From NCBI GenBank assembly GCA_964017065.1, contig OZ024786.1, forward strand, positions 12,595,596 through 12,659,595: a DNA stretch of 64,000 nucleotides, in the 5' to 3' direction. A program made the translations under genes and the position numbers. Numbering within the stretch: position 1 is the first letter of the stretch; every line of letters begins with the position of its first letter. The notes under the pieces were generated by a model that was not told the DNA's origin, made no database searches, and worked only from the letters and a program-made list of their open reading frames with translations. Shown piece by piece: positions 39,490-51,400 of this stretch. This stretch comes from Haliclona indistincta (Eukaryota; Porifera; Demospongiae; Haplosclerida; Chalinidae).

Positions 39490-39541
39490 TGATACTGTAG
39501 ATCGTGGGTTTGAGGCTAGTAATCAAGTTGTATCTTTATGA
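39490..39541 (+). pseudogene. Truncated last exon of B2 (right half)
   Basis: The duplicated TGATA is followed by CTGTAGATCG and the C-terminal codons reading DRGFEASN. Homology with the end of gene A (DTVDR) identifies it. The first stop, TGA, is at 39539-39541. Confidence 0.65.
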
Positions 39542-39843
39542 ATTATGAGCTGTAATGCCAAACGCTCGAACGCAGGAAAGGGTGGGGCTCATGAGATAAT
39601 GAAGGTGGAGTTCACTGGATTCATGCAAAAATATATAGGCGGGACCAGTAGAAGTCACCACACCAATGCATCTGCAGAAATGCATGCGGATACTTTAGGC
39701 ACAACAATTATAGCCTGTGTCCCGCCGATTCTAAAATGCAAGCATCAATACAGCGCCAGCAGTGTGTTGCTCTGCACCGCACTGTATTATTGGTTAGCAT
39801 AGACCTTATAAACAAATCATTTTTTCGCCACGGCAGGAGTGTG

Positions 39844-39872
39844 GCATGATCTACATGTGGTCAAGTTTTGTT
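39844..39872 (+). promoter_or_regulatory. Conserved upstream block, gene C copy
   Basis: The 29-bp block with two changes (CTACATGTGG, GTTTTG), 96 bp before the proposed gene C start. Confidence 0.4.
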
Positions 39873-39939
39873 GTATCCTGCAACACCTTCCAATTGCCAG
39901 GGAATTATAGCTAAGTCACTAGGCACACTCAAGAATTGA

Positions 39940-42900
39940 ATGATGATACTGGGTATTCTAGTTTCTCTTTCTTTTTGAGACAATTTTTTGTCTACTCTGA
40001 TCTAGCTTCTTGTTTATTTTCCACCGCTTCTCTACTCTGTAGCTCAAGCACAATGTATGACTGGAGTAGGCTGCTTTGGGACAACTATATCCGGACTGCA
40101 TTCGTTTGATGATTGCTGTCGACCTGTTTTAAATGACTTCAGTATCATTAGATCATTTGTAGATGGAGAGACCTGTTCTCCGTGCTATGGTGATAAATAA
40201 TTAATTTCTAAACGACTAATATTTAACTATAATGCATTTGCAGTTATAGGTTTGGAGGAAGCCAGGTATGAGCTTAGTGAGAGCAACACTGTTTATCCTA
40301 TCAGGTTGAGGGTGCTTGCTCCATCTGGACAATCTGGAGATTTAATCGAGCGTCCTCGGCTGCGTCTACTTGGAGTACCCGAAACAGCCAGTGGTAATTT
40401 TAATGGTATCAAATCTGTGTTATTTGCTTAACTAATATTTTTTTTTGTAGAAAATGACTTCAGTATTGTAACATCTGATATCTTACTGTTATCATATGCT
40501 GGCTTGGATGTGGCTGTTACGTTATCAGTTGATGGTCTTGCAGGTGAACCGAATGAGACTTTTGTCATTAGCTATCGGCCACCGCTCGTATCTAGCCCTA
40601 ACGACGCTAGGGGGTTCTTCTTTCGAAACACAACATTTATTATCAGTGATGCTGACAGTAAGTGAAGGACATGACAATTTTTTGAATTGATTATTTAACT
40701 ACAGACCCCACGTATGAGTTTGACCAAGGGGACTATGTAACAACAGAAGGACCAGGGGCTAGTATTGCTGTTACTGTTAGACAGACCGTTCAAAGTGCTG
40801 GCAAAGCAATCGTCTTGTTACTATCACCACTAACATATGCTCAGTATATAGCACGATCAGCGTTTCCTGGAAGTACACTAGCACCTATCGATACATTCCA
40901 TGGCAGTCGACCAAGAGCTGCAACATGTATGACATTACAATGTACTTGCATTTTGTTACTGTATCAATTCTTCAGATGACCCCAGTCCAGGTGGCAGAAG
41001 AGATTTTAATAATACTGTCCAGACTGTCTCCTTCCCACCCAACAGTGGGGTGGGAACTGAGCGAATAGTTCATTTCCCTGTATATGATGATATCATTGAT
41101 GAAGACCCTGAAGCATTTATCATTGTACTGGACGTGGACAGTAGTACTGCTGTTGATGTCGCCTTTACTACTGGCTTAAGAACTGCTTTGGGAAGAATCA
41201 ACGATGATGATCGTAAGTGACTACACATACAGCTATCATATAATAGTTACAAAGTTCTCTCTTATAGCCTTCATCTTCGGATTTGAACAGGAGGAGTACG
41301 TGTACAATGAACGTAATGATGAAGGAATCCAGGAGATACTATTTAGTGCAGCTCCTGGAAATGTGACTGAGAAATCACTTACATTTACCCTCTATTTAAA
41401 TGCAGTTGAAAGAGCATTTGTATTCGGACGTAAGTCATGGCTGTATTATTTGAGTTTGGTTTTAAATTGCTTTTTTTACTACAGCTACTGGTGATCTTAG
41501 TTTTGGTCATAATATTCTCTCTCCTAATATCAGATTTGATGATATGATAATAGTTTTTTCTGTCATCAATGATAACATTGTTGAGGGTCGTGAGGTCGGT
41601 TCAATATCGATAGCTGCTTCAACATCTTATGATGTTGCCTCTCCTCGTTTTCGGACGATAAGAATTGTTATTAATGATGATGATGGTAAGACTGTAATTT
41701 TAACAAATAAAAGGTAGCAATGTAATTGTTTTATAGGAGCCAGTGTGACATTTTCTGCTCCACCAGTTGTCCAAGAAAGCATTGGGACTTTTATGGCAAA
41801 CATCAGTGTTCTTTTAGAAACATCTGCTATCACACTTCCTCTTGAAATAGATATCAGTGACACAGGATTCACAGCCACAAGGAATGGTTAGTACTTCACT
41901 GTAAGATAATGTTGGATGCTATAGACAGACATGAAATATCCATTGAAGAACACTGTTACGTCAAATGTTCTAGCTATAGTATGTATCTAGCTAGTCATGT
42001 TTATGGGTTTACTATCATGACAGAGCAAAAGGTAGAAAAGAGAGGAGCACAATGATAGTAATAGAGAAAGCCCACAAAATCAGCACTGATAATATTTTTA
42101 GGCTGTTAATTATTACGATTTCTCTTTATACAGCTGATTTCCGACTTAATGGCCCACCAACTGTTATCTTGCAAGGTGATAAAAGACCAGTTTGCTGTGA
42201 GAGACAAGTGTCATATTTAGTCAGAGAAGACAATGTTGCTGAGCCTGATGAAATATTTAGTATCAATATTGCAAATGCGATTGTTAATCAAGACATACCA
42301 GTTACAATCGTCATCCCAAGTGTCAATGTAACCATTATCGACAATGATGGTGAGTATAATATCAAATTACATGCAACACAAGACTGAAGTGTGTAATAGA
42401 TAGCGTGGAAGGCTTGTATATGAAGCTTCGTTCTCGAGTCATGGCGTAATTTGCCAGGGTTTGCCAGGCTTACCTCGTGATCTATGGTCATGCTGACGAT
42501 CTAGACTAGAGTTCTCCATAGACATAACTATCAACAGTTGACTGCCTAGAAGCTGATAGGTTAGAATTTCACTACAGGATAACAGCGCATGTCTGAAGAA
42601 ATTGTTCAAACAAGCTATCTCGCTCGTTTGCTGTGCTGTGCCCTGCACTTGAACACGTTCGAACTGAACATTATAGACACGCCCAGTTGAATTAGTGGTC
42701 AGCACTGATTGGCTTCTGATTGCAGAACTATTATACTGCATTTTGATTGCTGTACAGAAAAATATAATAGCTGCAGTTTACTGTGTATGTGAAATGGTGG
42801 CATTCCACCAAGACATCGGTGCTCTATTGATATATCTGCATGCAGTGGCTACTATCGGGTTTGAGAATGTCACAATCAGTGTCAGTGAGGGAGCAATGTT

Positions 42901-45900
42901 TGCTGAGATACCTGTTGCTGTGCTAGGAGCCACTACACTAGGCGGAGAGGTCACTGTAAACTTTAGTACTCTTGACCTGACTGCTATAGGTTAGTGTTTT
43001 GTCATGTGACATGCGTGTGCTAGTCATGTGTCAACCTCATCCACAGCTGGGTCTGACTACATTAGTACAGTGATGGAGCTCAGGTTCAATCCAGCTGTGA
43101 GCCGCCATGTTGTGAGGGTGCCCATCACTCAGGACAGCATCACTGAGATGGATGAGCGCTTCAGAGCTCGTCTTATGCTAGTGCAAAACAATGGTATCAA
43201 TGTACAGGTTACTCCTGATCAAGCTATGATCACAATAATGGATTCTAATGGTGAGTCAACAGTTAACGATGTGTTACTAACTTACTATTCCATGTTACTT
43301 CCTTGTTGGTTTATATTATAGATTTTCTTTTTGTTAATCTATCATCCTTTTGATATTGTTACAGTTAATTTCATTGATATTAAAATTAGTACATGCATAT
43401 GTTACCATAGTGTCGCTCTGTTATACATTACATTCTGTTAGACTAGTAATAATATTCCTGAATTCTACATGCATTGAAAACACGGATAATCTATTACTCT
43501 ATTTTTAGTGCCTATGAGTAGGATAGGATTTGAGAGTGTTAGTAAATTCATTGTCCAAGAAGGAGCAAGGTTTGCTGAGCTACCTATTGCTGTGCTGGTC
43601 AACACTACACTAGGTGGTGAAGTCATTGTTCGCTTCTCTACATCTGACACTTCTGCTACAGGTGCTTCATTTAACTGAATAGCCATTATATATGAAACAT
43701 ATCCTTCACAGATGGTTCGGACTATACCGGTACATTCATGAACATCACATTTAGTGGCAGTGTGCAGCGTATTGTAGTGAGGGTCCCTATACTACAAGAC
43801 ATACTGTGTGAGGGCACTGAACAATTTCGTGCTAGTCTGTCACTAGTGGAGAGCAATGGCATCAATGTTGATGTGAGTCCTAACCAGACTACTGTGAACA
43901 TTATTGATGATGATGGTGAGTGACTAAAATTAATTATTGGTGAGTGAAATTTTTGACTACGAATATTTTTGATGTCTATCCATGAGACGAAAATTAAAAG
44001 CATGAATATTGCATGCAATGACGAAATTAAACCCCGTGAAATATAACAGAGGAACTTTTCTCAGGATTTACTAATAGCTATTTGCATTTATACAGTGAAC
44101 AAGGTTCTATGGTTGGATGAAATTTAGCAGCATGATTTAGTGGGAAATTAACAGTGTGTGAGTGTGTGCTTATCTGGAGTTTCTGACCAATTGTTTAGAA
44201 GTCAGAATTGGATTCACCAAAGGAGATTATGGCGGAGTGGAGGGTGACTTTGTACGACCTATGGTTACAATCTTATCAGGAATACTAGCACCAGAAAAAT
44301 CTGTATCTGTCCGCTTCAATACTGCCTTTTTACGAGCTAGAGGTAAACACTGTATTGCTTGTGTGAATATTTGACTTAATGTCTTACAAAGCACCTCATG
44401 ACTTTGAACAAACCGAGAGGATCCTAATGTTTAGTTCTACCAACACTTCCTTTACCGTTCCTGTTTCTTTAAAAAGTGATAGTGTCTACGAGCGCAATGA
44501 GTTGTTCTACTGTGCAATAAGACGTCAACCAACACCACTGAATGTGTTCGTATATCCCAATCGTGCTATACTTTACATCATTGATAACACCAGTAAGTGT
44601 GATAGTCTGTTTCTATTTTTCTTTAATGTTTAAAAATCCCATCTCTAAATTTTGCACTCAAATGTCACTGATTTAGGTTATTGAGCTCCCTAAATGAATT
44701 TATCAGCTTCATTGAGATTGCTGCATGAATCTTATGTGTTTTCAATTTTCTATCTTCCTACTCTTTTATAATAATTTGCAGTTCAAAAAATTAGGTTAAA
44801 GAGCTAATACCGTTTTTTTGACCCTAAAGAATAAATTGAAGAATAGTGAATAATTAACAAACAAAGTACAGTAATAATAAATGTAGAATAGCATGAGATC
44901 AGGTACATGAGAGACCTAACTCTCGTGTACTAGTGTACAGTGTATTATGTGCTTCTTTGGTGCTTGTTAACTATTTATGGTCTTTTATTCTGCCTAGATG
45001 TCACTATTGGATTCAGAGTAGCTTCTGTTGAGGTGCCAGAGAGTATTGGTGCTGTTGCTAATTTGATTGTTGAAGTAAAGGAAGGCCAGCTAAGTCATTC
45101 AATATCATTGCAATACAGTACATCAGATGGAAATGCAACAGGTGCAGTGTTACATGTATCATAACTACAGCAGCAGATAGGGACATTTTGAGTTCATTGT
45201 CTGTCCTTGTGACAAACGAAATATTAACACACAATGAGTATTTGCATTGCATACACAATCATGATATTATTGAAATTCAATGGCGGAGACTAAAATTTCT
45301 CAGACATTACTATTACAGACGAACCTCTCTGTAATGGTCAAGTTGGGCAAGTGTTGCCTGGAGGTGTCCGCTATTGGGAGTGTCCATTAAGAGAGGTTCC
45401 ACTGTAGCTATTTGATATAGTGAACATAATACAACTAATTGAGCAATGCATTATTTAGTCAGGTGACATAGAGTAGTACACAGCAAGGGACATGAACGGT
45501 TGATGTCCAGACTCACTCAATCATCTCAAATACTTATACATCATACGTAGATATTGCAACACTTGCTATAATTATAAATACTTTCATTTCTTATTCTTGT
45601 GCAGCTGATATGGATTATCTTACCACACATGGTAGCATCACCTTCACTCCCACAACTACTCAGCAGATTGTATCAATACCCATAATTAACAACCAGGCAC
45701 GAGAAGACAAGGAAATGTTTACATTACACCTAACCAATGGACCAGCTCGTGTATCCCTTGCTCCCAGCCAGGCCTCAATTTACATTACAGACAATGATAG
45801 TAAGGGCTTAGCTTACTTTTATTCAGACATTATTTATATTACACAATCATGTACAACATGAGGTAATTTAATTTGAACCACACATTAATTTTGCATATTT

Positions 45901-46381
45901 TGTGCAAATGTGACTGTCACTTCTGCACGATGCAGGTGTTGTGATTGGGTTTGATCCCAAACGAGCTGTTTTCTCTGAAGAGTCCAGTAGAGGGCAATTT
46001 ACCATCCGTGTCATCAGTGGAAGAATAGATAGCAGTGTTACTGTGCTACTGAATACAGCCAGCTGTATAGCAGACAGTGAGATTATACACATGCACTTAT
46101 CGAGTTACAGCATTGTATTGTAGATTCAATTTTTATCCTCTGACTCTTTTTTCTGACTTGCAGGCGGAGTTGATTTTCGTCCACTGCAAGATGTTCAACT
46201 GGTCTTCAACTCTACTCAGCATTCAATCACTGTTCCCTTCGATATAATCAACGATGATTTGGCTGAGACTGATGAGGCATTGATGGCATCTATTAAACTA
46301 GCAGTGCCTGTAGCACGAGTATCATTAGCACCTGATGAAGCTGAACTGACTATTACTGATACTGTAGATCGCGAAGGCTAG
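39940..46381 (+). CDS. Gene C: Calx-beta protein with 9 domains, signal exon damaged
   Basis: Exons: cysteine module 40043-40189 (AQCMTGVGCFG, DDCCRPV, CSPCY); D1 40244-40393, 40451-40657; D2 40705-40926, 40976-41212; D3 41268-41429, 41485-41685; D4 41737-41886, 42134-42349; D5 42846-42989, 43047-43250; D6 43509-43661, 43712-43915; D7 44199-44342, 44392-44592; D8 44998-45141, 45605-45799; D9 45936-46076, 46164-46381 (TAG). About 1146 residues are open from the cysteine module on. It is the most divergent paralogue in D1-D4, yet almost identical to the others in D5 and D9. The first exon near 39940 (MMILGILVSLSF) has lost the region with the splice donor present in B and D; a cryptic GT at 39953 would give only MMILG. 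So secretion may be lost, or an unseen upstream exon replaces it. Confidence 0.7.
42420..42840. repeat. Dispersed repeat copy in gene C intron
   Basis: This sequence (GTCATGGCGTAATTTGCCAG to ACACGCCCAGTTGAATTAGT and on) recurs at 50430-50720, 51100-51470 and 54840-55004 plus 57966-58160. It is an unclassified interspersed family. Confidence 0.65.
45316..45404. mobile_element. Short pogo/Tc1-type MITE in gene C intron
   Basis: An 89-bp near-palindrome with TA flanks; its right end, reverse-complemented, begins CAGTGGAACCTCTCTTAATG. It is related to 4229-4388. Confidence 0.65.
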
Positions 46382-48399
46382 AACGATTACATAATGTGCA
46401 TGTATATACATGTTATAATGATATTAACTTTTGCATGGTGCTGAAGTTAAACTTTCAGATTCAAAGTCATGGCTATAAAGCTCAGATTTATAAACATGAC
46501 AATGATAATAATATTTTGAGGGTCAGTAGAAAGGTCATGCATCTAGAGATTGTATGTTCTTTAAATTTAATGGTCTGATCCAGTGTGATTGATGATCATT
46601 ATTGTCATTGCCGCTCGGCAATGAGGTGACCACGAAGATGCGCATGACTTATATATCACATCCCACAGTTATTCATTATAATAATAATTATTTTTATTAT
46701 CTAGGTAACTTTGATACTGTGATACTCAAAAGTCTAGCAATTAGTGCGCATAATTATTACTTTTAAAATATATTGTTAACAGAGATCTGGCAGCAAGTTG
46801 AAGTGACAAATAGTTAGTGTACAACACAAAATAAACAAACATTATAGATTAAGGGCAACAAGGGCCTTAATCTAGTGTTTGTTTTGCTGTATACTATTAT
46901 TGTTTATTGCAGCTGTTCATTCTTCAAAAACAGCAGAGTTACCGATTACAGTCAGCAGCAGACAGTGAGATTATAGACATGCAGAGTAAGATAGAGTATG
47001 GTTTGACATTCTAGTTCACAAGACTCCAGGCTCATACTTGCACTGCTGGAGAGCCCACAATTCTCACACTGTCAGTATAATATGTTAATAATGTCAGTTC
47101 CACTTTTTAGCTAGTCACAACCATCACTCATTTTAGAGGCAGTGGAACAAAATTGGTATAGAGGAGGCTATTAATAGTCGCACGTAAAATGCGTTTGCTA
47201 ATAAATTATTAATATCAACTAGTACATTTATAAAATACTGGGGGCGAGCCTGAGCTGATTTATGTCCTGCACATGCAATTCAAGAACAATCCATTTTCTA
47301 CATAATGCACAACAGTAAGCCCTCTGCTCTTGTATTCTCGTTGTCGCTCCAGTCCTAGAGCTCTGTGATCAGGTGACTCTGCTGCTCGTTGCCGCTTCCT
47401 GCATGGCAGTACTCTTACCTTGAAGAGTCGATCCAGGCGTCTCCAATGCGCTGTCTTGTATCGCGCCACGTGAGGATTACATCATGGGGCGCGGTCAATG
47501 TGTACGCGCACGTGACTTCTCGGGAACATAGGGAGGACAAACGCGCGGCACCACGCGGCCAGATACATACATACATATATACAAACATTCTCCGCGACGT
47601 GGGACGCACATCACCATCAATGTGGGGCTCGCTCAGGCTCGCCCCAATCAATGTGGGGCTCGCTCAGGCTCGCCCCAATGACCTATCAAATCCACTCAAA
47701 ACACACATTTTTATAGAATCGAAGATCTCAGTCGACAATCCCGCTGCAGAGAAACGAGGGTAATGAATCACAATTGGATTTGGTGCCAAAGACAGAGACA
47801 GCAATACATCAGGAGATGTTGAAATTTTGCTGAGAAAGAGGGCTTAGCCCCCAAGCCCCCTGTTCCGCCACCTCTGATTGCACTGATTTAACATGCTACA
47901 CAATAGAAACTTACCGTTGCCGGGCCGAATGTTTGGCGTTCCTCACTATGGAGACAGTAGCTGTAGTGACTGCCTAGCACTGTACTAGAATACCAGGGCC
48001 TCAGAATCTGCTTTATTTCAATAAGTAGTGTTGGTAAGTATTCGTGCTGCTGTTCATTCTTCAGCGGAAGAATAACAGCAGTGTTACTGAATACAGTCAG
48101 CAGCAGACAGTGAGATTATAGACATGCAGAGTAAGATAGAGTATGGTTTGACATTTAAGTTCTCAAGACTCCAGGCACTTACTTGCACTGTAGCAATACA
48201 GACAAAAAGTGTAGATAAAGTGTGGGAATTATTATTCAATTTTAAAGTACACATAAAAAAGGTTATTGAAATATTGACCTTTGACCCCGACCGGACGAGC
48301 TTGATACGCGACAGGCTGCATGCCGATAGCTCCCCGAGGTTTGTATCTCTGCATCGCATAGAGCTGATAAACATCAGTTTTCGTCACGGACGAAGTGCG
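46382..48399. other. C-D intergenic region with exon fragments and repeats
   Basis: Two fragments homologous to the 3' part of a D9 first exon and its following intron (about 46920-47010 and 48056-48170, sharing CAGCAGCAGACAGTGAGATT) lie here, so gene scraps were duplicated downstream. An element with weak inverted ends (AGAGGCAGTGGAACA near 47137, inverse near 47870) fills most of the middle. No intact gene is supported. Confidence 0.5.
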
Positions 48400-48428
48400 G
48401 CATGATCTACATGTAGTCAAGTTGTGTT
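48400..48428 (+). promoter_or_regulatory. Conserved upstream block, gene D copy
   Basis: The same 29-bp block, 100 bp before the gene D start. Confidence 0.45.
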
Positions 48429-48499
48429 GTAACCTGCAATACCTTCTAGTGATTACGAATTAAAGCTGTCGTTTATAAACAAACCCAACGGATTTGAAA

Positions 48500-51400
48500 A
48501 TGACGTCGCCGTTGTGTATGATGATACTGGCTCTTCTACTCATCACGTGCGGAAGAGGTGATTTTCTATCTCTTTATAAGTCAATTTTTGTCTACTCTGA
48601 TTTCTAGCTTCTACACAGAGCTGTTACACAAGTTCTAGTGACTGCTTTGGTGGTGGGACTGATCTGAATCTTACAACCTATGAAGCATGTTGTGAACCAC
48701 TTATAAACGACCACACTGTTAGGCGCTCTTTTGAGTTATCCAATGGTGTCTGCTCTGAATGTATCAGTGAGTACCATGCATACACATTATGGTTATCATA
48801 GGCCCTGAAGTACCAGGGCACAATGGTATTGAGTGCCCCTCCTTGGGGAGCACCATGGCTGACAATCATAAGCCTCTAAGTAAACAAGACTTACTACGTT
48901 GGTTATCACATGTAAACTATGGCAAAGCAAACACTGTATGCCTGTAGCTTTACAGACAGTAAAATTAATGATGAACAGTAGTCACCTAATGTTTAATATT
49001 ACCACACATGTTTTATTTAAACATGCCAAAATCTGCAACAAAAATAAAATTGAATGCAAGATACCCTACAGCGTTAGGGGAGCTGCGCCGCCCAGCCTTC
49101 GGATTCTTTGCTATTGAGTACTACCTACTCATGTGACAGTGCTCCTGTTGTTCTCGTTAGCTTCCTACGCCTATGTTGATGTGTTACATCCCTGTGAACA
49201 TTAATTTTTAATCAATAGTTAATGTACAACAATGTAGCTTCATACAGCTGATTGACCTCAATCAGTCAGTCCAGTGGTGTTAAATTCTTAATTATAGAAT
49301 GAAATAAACAATGGAAATACCCAAAGGAGAGCATATTAACAAAATGCAAGTGGTATAGTACTAACCCGATCCAATAATAAAACTTGTTTAGAGTCACTGC
49401 AAATCTCCATCACTGAGTTTGTAGTGCTGAGGAGACTGCTCTTGACCTACAATAATATTTGTATTGTAATTGTTATTCTGGGTACAACCGCCACATTGCT
49501 GTTCAGGTTATTCGCCTCCAATCAGCCATAATGATGTTGTTACTATTCAAACCAAAGTTGATACAAACAAATTCCAATGCTAATCCCCTCTATATGTTGC
49601 TAGTTAGAATGGTCATAGTGTTACAATAATTATGTATCTCATCATTATTTCTACAGTGATTGGTCTTGAGCAATCAATGTACACACTCAATGAGAACAAT
49701 ACAGTGTATATGCGTAGACTGAGGCTACTTGCTCCAGCTAATAACGTATTATTTGCAAGACCAAGGTTGAGACTTAATGGGATCCCTGGAACAGCTAGTG
49801 GTGAGTATTAAGAGCTTATTAAGACTATAGATTGAGTGAAGGATGTGTAACTACATGATCATTCTGCCAAGACCGGTAGACTTGACGGCCGTCTATTTTC
49901 AGTATATCACATGTATGGAGAAGAAAAATCAATAGCTATAAATAATGCTTATTTTCAGCTCTATATAGACCACCAAATGCTTAATCGTTGTGAGATGATC
50001 AGCTCAAACTAATCACAATGCACATTAATTTTACTCATCACCAAAGATTCCAGTTACAGGTGCCATTGCTTTTGTGAAGTTTTTTGCTGTCTAGAGTATT
50101 GCTTTATACAACTGTACATATAAAACACTATCCTGCAGTAATCTGAAAGGCAATTTCACTGAGCATGATGTTCAGACAATAATTATGCTTCGGTGGGCGG
50201 AGCCACGGGGCATACAGTAGTCGTGTTGTCAGTATTCTGTCATTATGGCTCGGTGGGCGGAGCCACAAGGCATACTGTAATCGCGTTGTCTGTCATTCTG
50301 TCTGTCTGTCTGTCTATCTGTCTGTCTGTTACACCATTTTTGCGGCGCACGCTGAAAGGTAAGCTCTGTAACTTGCAATACAGGTAGAACTCGATATTAT
50401 CTCGGTTGTGAACTAGCGAAAGTTCGATGCAAAGCTTTGTTCTAGAGTTATGGCATGGTTTGCTCACCTAGATGGCTTTTGCTGACGATCAGGACTTCCC
50501 CGAAAGCAAAACTACCCACAACAGACTGCCTAGTAGTTTGTAGGTTATATTTATACTACAGGATGGCAGCGCAGGTCCGTAGAAACTGTGTGAGGAAGCT
50601 GACTTGTAACCAGAACCCGGCAGGCTACTGCCGTTGTAGGCACGCCCACATTAATTACTCAGCACTGTTTGGCTTCGGATTGCATAACTATAAAAATAAT
50701 TGCTGTATTGTTTCTGCTTCTGCTATTTGAATGCTGGCAGCCGAATATGATGGCTACTCGACTGTTATAGCATTACATGCTCAAATTTTAACATCCACCG
50801 AGGCATAACCCGCACCAATGGTGCATTTTTTTCTGTCAGTCAGTCTGTTGCAACGATTTCTCGTAGCTTGCAGAAAACTAATCGCTGAAAAAAGCAACAC
50901 GGGTAGAAATCGATACTTGTTTGGATTTGAATTTTCAGAAGTTTGATTTTACAGCTTAGTGCGTAAGTTACCGCGTGAATTGCACACCTGGATGGCTGTT
51001 GGTGGTGATGTAGACTTCTCTGGAGACAAAGTTGTCTACAGCTGGCTGCCTTACAGCTAGTGAGTTCGTCTTTACTTCAGAACAGCATGGCAGACATGTA
51101 TGATCTCGAGTTATGGCGTAATTTGCTTATCTAGCGATCGATGGCCGTTGCTGGCGATCTAGAGTTCTCTGTAGACAACAGTTGACTGCCTAGAAGCTGA
51201 TAGGTTAGAATTTCACTACAGGATAGCAGGGCATGTACAAAGAAATTGTGTAAGCAAGCTATGCTCGCTATCTCACTCGTGTGCTGTACTGTGCTGTGCC
51301 CTGCACTCAAACTGAACATTATAGACACGCCCAGTTGAATTAGTGGTCAGCAATGATTGGCTTCGGATTGCACAACTATTATACTGCATTGTACAAAAAG

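Noticed and set aside
47137..47876. A defined transposon between weak inverted ends
   Set aside because: The ends match only partly and no target duplication was found, so it is left as unclassified spacer.
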